This document shows, piece by piece, positions 1 through 8,443 of a stretch of 64,000 nucleotides of DNA. Origin of the DNA: CAVUNY01 sp963843535 (GTDB taxonomy: Bacteria; Chloroflexota; Anaerolineae; Anaerolineales; Anaerolineaceae); NCBI GenBank assembly GCA_963843535.1, contig CAWJKU010000003.1, forward strand, positions 310,001 to 374,000, given 5' to 3'. Every line of letters starts with the position of its first letter. Within the stretch, counting starts at the first letter, position 1. Position numbers and translations under genes: made by a program. The notes below the pieces were generated by a model. It searched no databases. It saw only the letters and a list, made by a program, of their open reading frames with translations, and was not told the DNA's origin.

Positions 1-2
1 AT

Positions 3-563
3 GAACTGATCAAAGATTCCATCAATGAGGGCGAGACCCGGATGAAGGGCGCAATTCAAGCCCTGGAAAATGATCTTGACACAATCCGCACCGGGCGAGC
101 CAACCCTGCATTGATTGAACGCCTGCCGGTGGAATATTACGGCATGCCGACCCCTTTGATGCAGCTATCAACCATCTCTGTTCCCGAGCCGCGCCAGTTG
201 TTGATCCGGCCATTTGATGGTTCCACCATAAAACACATCGAAAGGGCCATCCTTGCCTCTGATTTAGGCCTTACACCCAACAATGATGGTAAAGTGATCC
301 GGCTGAACCTGCCGATCTTAACCGAAGAACGCCGGCGTGACCTGGTAAAAGTTGTGCATAACCGCCTCGAAGAAGCCAGAATTGCCGTGCGCAACGTCAG
401 ACGTGATTTGATCAAAGATTTACGCGATTTTGAAAAAGAAAAGATGATATCTGAGGATGATTTAGAGACCGCCGAGGAAGAACTGCAAAAGCTGACCGAT
501 AAGTTCGTCATACATATCGATATCACCGGCGAGAAGAAAGAAAAGGAGATCATGGAGGTGTAG
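3..563 (+). CDS. frr: Ribosome recycling factor (5' end cut by window edge)
   Basis: Ribosome recycling factor splits post-termination 70S ribosomes together with EF-G. The frame is open to the left edge, and residues before the first internal ATG (position 42) already match the family N terminus, so that ATG is not the start and only a few codons are missing. Visible family signatures are the TIRTGRANPALIE stretch, VEYYGMPTPL, ASDLGLTPN, LTEERRRDLVK and a C-terminal helix with KMISEDDLE. About 186 residues are present, close to the usual 185. It sits 16 bp upstream of uppS, the common bacterial frr-uppS-cdsA order, which supports one operon. Confidence 0.95.
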   Translation, partial: ELIKDSINEGETRMKGAIQALENDLDTIRTGRANPALIERLPVEYYGMPTPLMQLSTISVPEPRQLLIRPFDGSTIKHIERAILASDLGLTPNNDGKVIRLNLPILTEERRRDLVKVVHNRLEEARIAVRNVRRDLIKDLRDFEKEKMISEDDLETAEEELQKLTDKFVIHIDITGEKKEKEIMEV

Positions 564-579
564 CAGCCCCACTTATCGT

Positions 580-1326
580 ATGAACCACCGCACTGCTGTT
601 AAGCTGGAAAATCCACCCAATCACGTCGCCATCATTATGGATGGCAACGGTCGCTGGGCCCGCCGGCGAGGTTTGCCGCGTATTGCCGGGCACCATGCCG
701 GTACAGAAAACCTGCGCCAGATCATCTCATCTTCGGTCGAATTCGGGGTCAAGTATTTAACCATTTATGCCTTCTCCACTGAAAACTGGGGGCGTCCACA
801 GGAGGAAGTGGATGGTTTAATGTCGATTTTAGCCGACGTGATAGACCGTGAGCTGACTGAGCTGCATAAAGAAGGTGTCCGGCTTTACCATATCGGCAGG
901 ATTGAAAGATTGCAAGGTAATTTGCAGAAAAAAGTTGCGGAAGCCATGGAGCTTACCCGGGATAATCACCGCTTATATCTGCAATTAGCCTGGAATTACG
1001 GTGGGCGAGACGAAATTGTGTGCGCAATCAGTAAAATGATCGAAGACGGGGTGAAATCTGAAGATATCTCACCTGAGTTGGTCAGCCGGTACCTGTTTAC
1101 CGCTGGCATCCCCGATCCCGATCTTGTGATTCGCACATCCGGCGAGATGCGTACCAGTAATTTCTTAATCTGGCAGGCAGCTTATTCGGAATGGTATGTC
1201 ACACCCACCCTTTGGCCGGATTTTAACCGCGAAGAGTATTACAAGGCTCTTCTGGCGTACAGCCAGCGAGAAAGACGCTTTGGAAAGATTTCTGACCAGG
1301 TCTCTCGAACCCAAAATGCTTATTGA
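580..1326 (+). CDS. uppS: Isoprenyl transferase (undecaprenyl diphosphate synthase)
   Basis: A cis-prenyltransferase that condenses isopentenyl diphosphate onto farnesyl diphosphate to make the C55 lipid carrier for peptidoglycan. At 248 residues it has normal family length. The N terminus carries the pyrophosphate-binding motif HVAIIMDGNGRWARRRG with its catalytic Asp, followed by YAFSTENWGRP. The C-terminal region has RTSGEMRTSNFLIWQ and a conserved YSEWYVTPTLWPDF block. The ATG at 580 follows frr closely and the 3' end overlaps cdsA by 11 bp, so the two are probably translationally coupled. Confidence 0.96.
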   Translation: MNHRTAVKLENPPNHVAIIMDGNGRWARRRGLPRIAGHHAGTENLRQIISSSVEFGVKYLTIYAFSTENWGRPQEEVDGLMSILADVIDRELTELHKEGVRLYHIGRIERLQGNLQKKVAEAMELTRDNHRLYLQLAWNYGGRDEIVCAISKMIEDGVKSEDISPELVSRYLFTAGIPDPDLVIRTSGEMRTSNFLIWQAAYSEWYVTPTLWPDFNREEYYKALLAYSQRERRFGKISDQVSRTQNAY

Positions 1327-2125
1327 ACGCATCCTGGTTGGGGTAATTATCATTCCCTTAGCCGGGGCAGCCATTTACCTGGGCGGCTGGGTATATGCCA
1401 TCGGAGTCTCTCTAATTTTAGGCGTCGCCGGCTGGGAATATTGGCGCATGGTGCGAAATGGGGGTTACTCACCTTCATTGATTCTATTGGTTGGCGGGAT
1501 CGTCCTTCTTACCATGGTTCGGCACATTTTTCCAGCCCCTGGTTTTAATTTCACCTTAAATTTTCTCATTCTGGCAATGATGACGGCCTCGGTTTACCAT
1601 TACGAGCTAGGCCAGACTCAACCCGCATCCAATTTTGCCTTTAACCTGGTGGGATTAATTTACCTGGGCTGGATCGGAAGCTACTTAATTCCGCTGCGCA
1701 ACCTGCCAGATGGCCTGTGGTGGGTCGCGATCTCACTGCCAGCCGCCTGGGCGGCGGATATCGGCGCCTATTTCATCGGATCATGGCTCGGCAAGCACCG
1801 CCTTGCCCCAAGGGTTTCTCCCCGAAAGAGTTGGGAAGGCTATTTCGGTGGGCTGCCTTTTGCCATTGGCTGGAGCACCGTCCTGGCTTTGCTGATCCAA
1901 AACCAGGTCCCGACCATCACTCCAGCCAAGGGCGCGATTCTCGGCCTGATGATCGGCCTGACCGCTCCTCTGGGCGATCTCTTTGAAAGCCTGTTAAAGC
2001 GCCAGTTTGGCATCAAAGACAGCAGCCATATCCTGCTTGCGCAAGGCGGAATAATGGATCGAATTGACTCCACTGTGTGGACAGGCGTTGTAAGCTATTT
2101 TCTGATCACCTTGTTTTTAATGTAA
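1316..2125 (+). CDS. cdsA: Phosphatidate cytidylyltransferase
   Basis: Makes CDP-diacylglycerol from phosphatidic acid and CTP in the cytoplasmic membrane. The protein is about 269 residues, strongly hydrophobic with multiple membrane segments. The CdsA signature lies near the C terminus: SPRKSWEGYFGG, then GDLFESLLKRQFGIKDSS and the GGIMDRIDS metal-binding motif. The reading frame is open further upstream, but the ATG at 1316 begins the hydrophobic N terminus (MLIERILVG) and gives the usual family length with an 11-bp overlap with uppS. It lies between uppS and glpX in the same operon. Confidence 0.93.
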   Translation: MLIERILVGVIIIPLAGAAIYLGGWVYAIGVSLILGVAGWEYWRMVRNGGYSPSLILLVGGIVLLTMVRHIFPAPGFNFTLNFLILAMMTASVYHYELGQTQPASNFAFNLVGLIYLGWIGSYLIPLRNLPDGLWWVAISLPAAWAADIGAYFIGSWLGKHRLAPRVSPRKSWEGYFGGLPFAIGWSTVLALLIQNQVPTITPAKGAILGLMIGLTAPLGDLFESLLKRQFGIKDSSHILLAQGGIMDRIDSTVWTGVVSYFLITLFLM

Positions 2126-2136
2126 TGGAGGCATCC

Positions 2137-3129
2137 ATGCCATCAGCTACTACCAGGCCAACCCGTAATTTAGCGCTCGACCTGGTGCGCGTCACCGAAG
2201 CAGCGGCGCTTAGCGCGGGCCGTTTCATGGGCCGCGGGGATAAAAATGCCGCGCACAGCGCCACAGCAGATGGCATACGCCTGTTATTAAATTCCATTCA
2301 GATGGATGGGGTGGTGGTGATCGGCGAGGGCGAAAAGGAATTTACCCCAATTTTATACAATGGAGAAAAACTCGGCACCGGCGAACCCCCACTGGTAGAT
2401 ATTGCCATCGAACCAATCGATGGCACTCGCCCTATGGCTCTCGGCATGGGCAATTCTATCACCACCGTGGCGATGACCCCGCGCGGTGCGATGTTTAATC
2501 CTGGGCCGTATGCCTACATGGCAAAAATTGCTGTCGGCCCGCAGGCACGCGATGCCATTGACATCGAAGCCTCTGTCCCCGAAAATCTGAACAACGTCGC
2601 CCGCGCCCTGGGTAAAGATGTCAAGGATCTGGCTGTGGTTATTCTTGACCGGGCCCGCCATCGGGATCTTATCAAAGATGTCCGCATGTGCGGGTCGCGG
2701 ATTCGCCTGATCCCGGATGGTGATATCGCGGGTGCATTAATGACCTGCCTGCCAGAATCTGGGATCGATCTTTTAATGGGTACCGGCGGTTCATCCGAGG
2801 CCGTGCTGGCTGCTTGCGCGCTGCGCTGTATTGGTGGAAATATGCAGGGAAAACTGGTTCCACCCAATCCTGGAGAAACATTTCCCGGTGGACCAACGGA
2901 CGTGGACTTTACCAGGATACTGCATATTGAAGATCTGGTTTCCTCAGAGGATGTTTTCTTTGCCGCCACCGGGATCACAAACGGCGACCTGTTGCGCGGC
3001 GTAAATTATTTCGCGGATGTCGCCACCACCGACAGCCTGGTCATGCGCGGCCTGACCGGCACCATCCGGCGGATTACCGCCACCCACCGCTTGAGCAAGC
3101 TCAATCTGATCAGCAGCCTGGAGTTTTAA
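2137..3129 (+). CDS. glpX: Class II fructose-1,6-bisphosphatase
   Basis: Hydrolyses fructose-1,6-bisphosphate to fructose-6-phosphate in gluconeogenesis. The GlpX signatures VVVIGEGEKEFTPILYNGEK and IAIEPIDGTRPMALG provide the metal-binding acidic residues, and GTGGSSEAVLAACALRC lies in the second half. The chosen ATG at 2137 has a GGAGG Shine-Dalgarno at 2127-2131; an earlier in-frame ATG at 2125 overlaps the cdsA stop and lacks spacing for that site. The length of 330 residues fits the family. Its position in a lipid-carrier operon, directly before nagA, is unusual and suggests coupling of sugar-phosphate supply to envelope synthesis, which is only an inference. Confidence 0.95.
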   Translation: MPSATTRPTRNLALDLVRVTEAAALSAGRFMGRGDKNAAHSATADGIRLLLNSIQMDGVVVIGEGEKEFTPILYNGEKLGTGEPPLVDIAIEPIDGTRPMALGMGNSITTVAMTPRGAMFNPGPYAYMAKIAVGPQARDAIDIEASVPENLNNVARALGKDVKDLAVVILDRARHRDLIKDVRMCGSRIRLIPDGDIAGALMTCLPESGIDLLMGTGGSSEAVLAACALRCIGGNMQGKLVPPNPGETFPGGPTDVDFTRILHIEDLVSSEDVFFAATGITNGDLLRGVNYFADVATTDSLVMRGLTGTIRRITATHRLSKLNLISSLEF

Positions 3130-3134
3130 ACGCT

Positions 3135-4328
3135 TTGCCAACCACCTTGCGCAGTGTGATGGTCAGCGAAGCATATCTGCCCAGGGCTGTTTCCGCGCCC
3201 CACACGATCCACCTGGCAGGCAGGCGGATTACTTCCATTTCGCCTGGCTGGACGGAAGGCGACCCTGCCGTCCTGGATGCCCGAGATGGGATTGTTATTC
3301 CAGGCCTGGTCGATATCCAGGTCAACGGCGCTCTGGGATGGAGTTTCCAGGCCGGCGACCAGGATCATTATAATGAAATAACCGATTATGCCCTGGCGCA
3401 CGGCACAACCACCTTACTGCCAACGCTGGTCACTGCCTTCCCTGAAATTTTAACCGCCAGCCTGGCTGCTCAGGCTGCTTTTTCTCAGGCAGAGACCCTG
3501 GTCACCATTCCCGGGATACACCTTGAGGGACCATTTTTATCACCTCAAAAAAGTGGGGCGCATGACCCGGTAGCCCTACGGCTGCCCGATATAAACCTGA
3601 TGGAGCAGTTCCTGAATGCCGCTCAGGGATCATTGAAAATCGTGACCCTGGCTCCGGAACTGCCCCGCGCGCTGGAGCTGATCGAGTTGCTTGCCCGCCG
3701 CGGTATCATCGTTTCCGCCGGGCACAGCGCCGCAACTTACCAGCAGATTCAAGCCGCGGTCAATGCCGGTTTGCGCTTCATGACCCACATGGGCAATGCC
3801 TCCGATTGGCCGCAGCGCGCCATGGATGCACGCGGATTCCTGGGCAGTGAACCGGGGTTTGTCGGGGCCTATATGGCCATTCCCGAGTTAGGCGGCAGTA
3901 TCATTGCTGACGGTTTTCATTTCCATCCATCATTGATCAGGCCGCTGGCAAGTCTAAAACCCGAAAAGCTGGTGCTTGTGTCGGATGCATCCCCCGTCAC
4001 CGGCCTGCCCATCGGAGTTTACGCCAGCGGCGGCTTGAACGCGGAGATCCATCCCGAAGGTTTTGCCACGAGCACCCGTGGGGGAGGTTGGCTGGCAGGC
4101 AGCATCATCTCCCTTCTGGATGCTGTGCGCTGTGCCGTCTTTTCAGGTGGGTTATCTATCGAGCTAGCAGTCACATTGGCCTCCTTCAACCCGGCTTCCT
4201 TGCTGGGTTTGAATGGACGTAAAGGTGAAATCTCGGCAGGAGCCGATGCGGATTTGCTGGTGCTCAATCAGGACCTTTCATTAAGGCATGTGATCGCCGG
4301 CGGTCAGCTTATTTCCCCTATTCATTAA
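3135..4328 (+). CDS. nagA: N-acetylglucosamine-6-phosphate deacetylase
   Basis: An amidohydrolase-superfamily enzyme that removes acetate from GlcNAc-6-phosphate, feeding amino-sugar recycling. Visible elements are the VIPGLVDIQVNGALG segment, HLEGPFLSPQKSGAHDP (metal-binding Glu), AGHSAATYQQIQ and FMTHMGNAS (metal His residues), ADGFHFHP, and VLVSDASPVTGLP containing the catalytic Asp. The C terminus ends in the small beta domain typical of the family (GADADLLVLNQDL). The start is a TTG at 3135 only 5 bp after glpX; GTG or ATG a few codons in would also work. It ends the operon. Confidence 0.9.
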   Translation: MPTTLRSVMVSEAYLPRAVSAPHTIHLAGRRITSISPGWTEGDPAVLDARDGIVIPGLVDIQVNGALGWSFQAGDQDHYNEITDYALAHGTTTLLPTLVTAFPEILTASLAAQAAFSQAETLVTIPGIHLEGPFLSPQKSGAHDPVALRLPDINLMEQFLNAAQGSLKIVTLAPELPRALELIELLARRGIIVSAGHSAATYQQIQAAVNAGLRFMTHMGNASDWPQRAMDARGFLGSEPGFVGAYMAIPELGGSIIADGFHFHPSLIRPLASLKPEKLVLVSDASPVTGLPIGVYASGGLNAEIHPEGFATSTRGGGWLAGSIISLLDAVRCAVFSGGLSIELAVTLASFNPASLLGLNGRKGEISAGADADLLVLNQDLSLRHVIAGGQLISPIH

Positions 4329-4370
4329 AAATTCCCCTCCCGCCAGGATCAGCTCCACAGCAGGAGGGGA
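4325..4370 (-). terminator. Hairpin between convergent nagA and lipoprotein gene
   Basis: TCCCCTCC at 4333-4340 can pair with GGAGGGGA at 4363-4370. On the minus strand the stem is followed by AATTTTTAA, so it most plausibly terminates the lipoprotein transcript. The 22-base loop makes this moderately certain only. Confidence 0.45.
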
Positions 4371-4411
4371 TAACCATGCATGATCAGGTCTTGCGCTCGG
4401 CTTATAACCGT

Positions 4412-5377
4412 TTAGGGCAGTTCCCAATAACTGACTTCGTCAACCTTGAGCGTGTACTCGCTGGATTCGTGCGCTCCGGCGAAGATTCCGAAAACACCCG
4501 CGCTCCAGGTTGCATCTTGAGCTTCACCCACCAGAACTCCGTTGGCATACAGTGACAACTTGCTCCCATCGAGCTTTACGCCCATGCGGTTGACCTGGTT
4601 CGCGCCCTTCTTTATCGCCGCATTGGCTTTCCAATTGACCAGGTTGCTCATCGTATTGGAAGGGCCATCCCACTTCCGAATAGCGAAACTGCCGTCGCAG
4701 GTGAATACGAACATATAGCCCCGGTTGGCCTGGGCCGCATTGGGAACACGTACGATGAGGCCGTAGCGGTCTTTTGGCAGGCAGGTGCCGCTGTTGACCG
4801 TCATTTCCAGGTAGGCATTCTCGAATTGCTTGTGCGTCAAACGCCAGCCATCGATAGCCTGCAGCCCAGACAGCTCCATAAATCCGTTGTTGAAATCAAT
4901 GTCCGTATAACCAGCCGGGTCAGTGCCGGTAGGCCAGTTGTTGCCGTTATCCATCTTATCCATCCAGGTAGGGCTCCCCAGGTTGTTGCGAGGATCGCCA
5001 GCCACCTGGGTGGCGGTTGGCCCGCTGGGGGTATTGGTCGGCGCCGGTTTGGTAGCCGTCGCTTTCACCTCTGGTGTCGCGGTAGCGGTGGGGGGCAGCG
5101 CTGTGGCGCTGGCTGCCTGGGTAGCGACCGGCGCTACGGTTGGGCTGGAAACCTGCGTGGCGTTCGCGGGTGGTTTGGTTGCGGTTACCGCCAGGGTCGG
5201 CAATCCTGGAGTGGTTGTAGTACCCTTTGGCCCCTGGCCTGTGGCCGTCGGCATATTCGTCAGAATCTGAGCCACTTTCGTAGCCATCTCAGAATCGGTC
5301 TGGGTAGGGGTGGCTTGCTGCGAGCAGGCCGTCAGCACAAGCACCGCCAGGATAAATAAGATCACGACCTTTTTCAT
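4412..5377 (-). CDS. Lipoprotein with Thr/Pro-rich linker and LamG/DUF1080-like C-terminal domain
   Basis: An exported lipoprotein of about 321 residues. The N terminus has a signal peptide ending in the lipobox LVLTAC. A long low-complexity Thr/Pro/Ala linker follows (roughly residues 30-130), then a C-terminal region of about 190 residues. That region, with WRLTHKQFENAYLEM, a VRVPN core and LSLYANGVLVGEAQD, resembles concanavalin/LamG-like jelly-roll domains that bind or cleave glycans. The start at 5377 is chosen because GGAGGAG lies 6-8 bases upstream; a longer frame adds 10 residues without a ribosome site. The binding partner is unknown. Confidence 0.75.
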   Translation of the reverse strand: MKKVVILFILAVLVLTACSQQATPTQTDSEMATKVAQILTNMPTATGQGPKGTTTTPGLPTLAVTATKPPANATQVSSPTVAPVATQAASATALPPTATATPEVKATATKPAPTNTPSGPTATQVAGDPRNNLGSPTWMDKMDNGNNWPTGTDPAGYTDIDFNNGFMELSGLQAIDGWRLTHKQFENAYLEMTVNSGTCLPKDRYGLIVRVPNAAQANRGYMFVFTCDGSFAIRKWDGPSNTMSNLVNWKANAAIKKGANQVNRMGVKLDGSKLSLYANGVLVGEAQDATWSAGVFGIFAGAHESSEYTLKVDEVSYWELP

Positions 5378-5480
5378 TTGTTTTCTCCTCCAAAAAACAA
5401 AATACATAGCTGCTGTTTAAAGACGCACGATCTGCGAATAAAGTTTCAAACACTCACACTGGCCAATTTTTCCGGCGAGG

Positions 5481-5969
5481 TCAGGAGGTTTTGTATCCGA
5501 TTTTGCGTAAGAAATCTTTGCGCCAGGCAATATCACCAGCCTCCTCAATTCCCTTGGGCCTTTGACCCTCGATGATTCCCATGATTCCCCTGCCGGTGCC
5601 GTTATCCGCGACGATCACTTCGGTTGAATTGGCGGTCGCGCAGAAAATACCGCAGACCTCCGGCACATTCTTAATCGCATTCAGGACGTTGACCGGATAA
5701 AAACCTTCATTTAAGAAAACGATAAAACAGTGTCCAGCGCCAATCGCCAGCGCATTTTCCTTTGCCAATCTCACCATACTTTCATCCGTGCCGCTCCAAC
5801 GCACCAGGCACAATCCGGATGCTTCGCAGAATGCCAGGCCAAACTTAATCCCCGGCACACTATTGACCAGCGCTTCATGAATATCTTCGATGGTTTTTAT
5901 AAAATGAGACTGCCCCAGGATGAAATTGATCTCCTCAGGCTTATCAATATTGACACTGTATAGTTCCAT
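5481..5969 (-). CDS. Adenosine-specific kinase family protein (PF04008-like)
   Basis: A 162-residue protein matching the small 'adenosine specific kinase' family known from archaea and scattered bacteria. The recognisable core includes VPGIKFGLAFCEASG, LVRWSGTDE, GAGHCFIVF, FCATANSTEVIVAD and GRGIMGIIEG. Family members bind adenosine or a phosphonucleotide; physiological function is poorly defined. The ATG at 5969 is preceded by AAAGGAG, better than the upstream in-frame start at 6002. It appears monocistronic, with no close partner gene on the same strand. Confidence 0.8.
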   Translation of the reverse strand: MELYSVNIDKPEEINFILGQSHFIKTIEDIHEALVNSVPGIKFGLAFCEASGLCLVRWSGTDESMVRLAKENALAIGAGHCFIVFLNEGFYPVNVLNAIKNVPEVCGIFCATANSTEVIVADNGTGRGIMGIIEGQRPKGIEEAGDIAWRKDFLRKIGYKTS

Positions 5970-6186
5970 CTTTCTCCTTTGTTCCGCCCTGCGGAATCTC
6001 ATACATTATTATTATGGCTATACGGATTCGCCTGATTTATTATACTTGATCACGCACGTTTTCATTTAGAATAGTATTAATACCTGAGTTTGGTGAAGAA
6101 TATTTTTTTATTTATGAAAAGTGATAAAGTCCTGCTCATTTTCTTTCGAAGGAATCTCATGTACTTGATATAACATGGGAGGGACC

Positions 6187-7380
6187 ATGACCGACAGACT
6201 GGCAATCGAGGGTGGGCAACCGGTCCGCCAACAACCCTTTCATCCCTGGCCGGTCTTTGACCAATCAGAGGAGAAAGCCCTGCTCGAAGTTCTCCATTCT
6301 GGCCGGTGGGGGATTCTGAATGGCACCAAAGTGGCGGAATTTGAAAAACAATTCGCCAGTTTTCACGACGCCCGATACGGAATTTGCGTCCCTAACGGTA
6401 CCCTGGCACTGCAGTTAGCGCTAATCGCACTGGGAATCGAACCGGGTGATGAGGTAATCACCACGCCGTATACGTTTATCGCCACAGCCAGCTCTATCAT
6501 TCAAGCCGGCGCCTGCCCGGTCTTTGTGGATATCGAACCAGGCAGCCACAATTTGGATCCAAATCTGCTTGAAGATGCGATTACACCGCGTACCCGAGGT
6601 ATTATCCCTGTCCATCTCTCTGGACGTCCGGCCGACATGGACAGCATCCTTAAAGTGGCCCAAAAATACAGCTTGTTCGTCCTGGAAGATGCCTGCCAGG
6701 CCTGGGGATCCGAATGGCGCGGAAAACGGGTGGGCGCCATTGGAAATGCCGGCGCATTCAGTTTTCAAGCCAGTAAGAACATAACAGCCGGAGAAGGTGG
6801 GATTGTCATCACCAATGACGAAAGACTTTCCGAACGCTGCTGGTCGATCCACAATGTTGGCAGGATACGTGAAGGATCATGGTATCAACATGAGGTGCTT
6901 GGTTGGAATCTGCGCCTTCCGGAATGGGAAGGGGCGATCTTATTGGCACAGTTAGCCAGGCTGCTGGACCAGATGCGCATACGCGAAGAAAATGTGACCT
7001 ACCTGACGCGCCTGATCCAGGCTGAAGTACCCGGGTTGATCCCTCCAGTCGAAGACCCGCGCATCACCGCCCATTCGCACCATCTGCTTATCCTCAGGTA
7101 CCAACCTGAGGCTTTTGGCGGGCACAACCGCGATGAATTCATCAATGCCATGGTTGCCGAGGGCATCACCCCCCTCAGCTGCGGCTATGTCCCGCTGCAT
7201 CAATCCCCGGCGATCCGGCATTTTTTGGATGCTGCACATATCACACAGCAGCCTTTGCCGGCAGCCGAACAAGCCGGACGGGAAAGCCTGTGGATCAACC
7301 AGAATGTTTTCCTGGGAACGCATACGGATATGCACAGCATCATCGAAGCAGCGGTAAAGATCCAAAACGCCTGGAGCTAG
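6187..7380 (+). CDS. DegT/DnrJ/EryC1/StrS family PLP-dependent aminotransferase
   Basis: A fold-type I PLP enzyme of the sugar aminotransferase family, which usually transfers an amino group to a keto-sugar nucleotide. Evidence includes FEKQFASFHDARYGICVPNG, GDEVITTPYTFIATASSI, LEDACQAWGSEWRGKRVGAIG and the PLP-lysine motif FSFQASKNITAGEGG. The length of 397 residues is typical. GGGAGGG at 6177-6183 precedes the ATG at 6187; an in-frame ATG at 6175 overlaps that site. No sugar-nucleotide partners lie nearby, so the substrate (sugar antibiotic, surface glycan or cyclitol) cannot be assigned. Confidence 0.88.
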   Translation: MTDRLAIEGGQPVRQQPFHPWPVFDQSEEKALLEVLHSGRWGILNGTKVAEFEKQFASFHDARYGICVPNGTLALQLALIALGIEPGDEVITTPYTFIATASSIIQAGACPVFVDIEPGSHNLDPNLLEDAITPRTRGIIPVHLSGRPADMDSILKVAQKYSLFVLEDACQAWGSEWRGKRVGAIGNAGAFSFQASKNITAGEGGIVITNDERLSERCWSIHNVGRIREGSWYQHEVLGWNLRLPEWEGAILLAQLARLLDQMRIREENVTYLTRLIQAEVPGLIPPVEDPRITAHSHHLLILRYQPEAFGGHNRDEFINAMVAEGITPLSCGYVPLHQSPAIRHFLDAAHITQQPLPAAEQAGRESLWINQNVFLGTHTDMHSIIEAAVKIQNAWS

Positions 7381-7520
7381 GCAAGGAGTGCCGTAAACCT
7401 CCAGATCATTAATGGGATTGGCAATCTGAAGGACGGATTCGCCTGGCGTTCGCTACCAGCAAGCAATGTGCGCCTTCTTAAGGTAAAATAAGAAACTCTT
7501 TGTGAAAGGGCTTATCTCAT

Positions 7521-8442
7521 TTGTTTGAAATTGTATTTCTAGGCACGTCGGCTTCCGCACCGTCGTCCAAGCGCAACCTGCCTGCCCAGGTCGTCAAGCA
7601 CGATGAATACCGCTTTTTAATCGACTGTGGTGAAGGCACCCAACGCCAGATCTTGCAATCTGGCATCGGGTTTAAACGCCTGAACCGCATTTTGATCACC
7701 CACAGCCATCTTGACCATATCCTTGGTCTGGCAGGTTTGCTTGTCTACCTTTATGCGTTGGGAAACGATCGAAGAACTTGAGATATTTGGCGGCCGCAAC
7801 GCCTTGGATCGCATCCACGACCTGTTATACGGCGTGGTGCTGCGCGGCGTTAAGCCGCCCATGCCGATCCATCTGCGCCCTATATCCAGTGGGATCTTCC
7901 TCGAAACCGAAGATTTTAACGTGAGTGCCTTTCCGGTGCAGCACCGCGGTCCCGATTGCCTGGGATTTCTTTTCGAGGAAAAAGGTCGCCGACCGTTCCT
8001 GCCCGAAAAAGCCGATGAATTCCAGATACCTCCCGGTCCTTTGCGGCGTGAATTGGTAGAAGGCCGCGCCGTGACTCTGCCGGACGGCCGCGCTGTAACA
8101 CCCGACATGGTTTTAGGGGATTTTCGTCCCGGCACTCGCCTGGTGCATGTGGGCGATGTCGGGGATACCAGCACCCTTTTGGAAGTCGCGCGCGGCGCAG
8201 ATGCACTGGTGATCGAATCCACCTATCTCGATAAAGAAGCAGATATGGCCCGCCAATTTTCACACCTGACGGCGCGCATGGCCGCGGAGCTGGCCCTCAA
8301 GGCAGGCGTCAAACAATTGATGCTGACTCATATCTCGCGGCGCTACCGCGAAAAGGAAGTGCTGGCTGAAGCCCAGGCGATTTTCCCCGGTGCGGTCGTG
8401 GCCAGGGATTTTGATACATTTCAAGTAAAGCGCGAGGTGTAA
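7521..8442 (+). CDS. rnz: Ribonuclease Z (apparent 1-base frameshift)
   Basis: A metallo-beta-lactamase-fold endonuclease that trims tRNA 3' ends. The first part (TTG start at 7521) reads IVFLGTSASAPSSKRNLPA, then LIDCGEGTQRQI and the metal motif THSHLDHILGLAGLL. The frame then runs into a stop at 7782. The second part continues one base over with TFMRWETIEELEIFGGRN, HRGPDCLGFLFEE, VHVGDVGDT and LTHISRRYRE. Homology to known RNase Z implies one extra base near 7735-7745 (in TTGCTTGTCTACC). The total of 922 nt equals 307 codons plus one. Because the gene is important and similar errors cluster nearby, a sequencing indel is as likely as a real mutation. Confidence 0.85.
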
Positions 8443-8443
8443 A

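Noticed and set aside
22..213. Small minus-strand frame opposite frr
   Set aside because: Overlaps a conserved gene fully and has no ribosome site.
4923..5270. Plus-strand frame rich in Gly/Val opposite the lipoprotein linker
   Set aside because: Mirror of the Thr/Pro/Ala linker; no start signal or family match.
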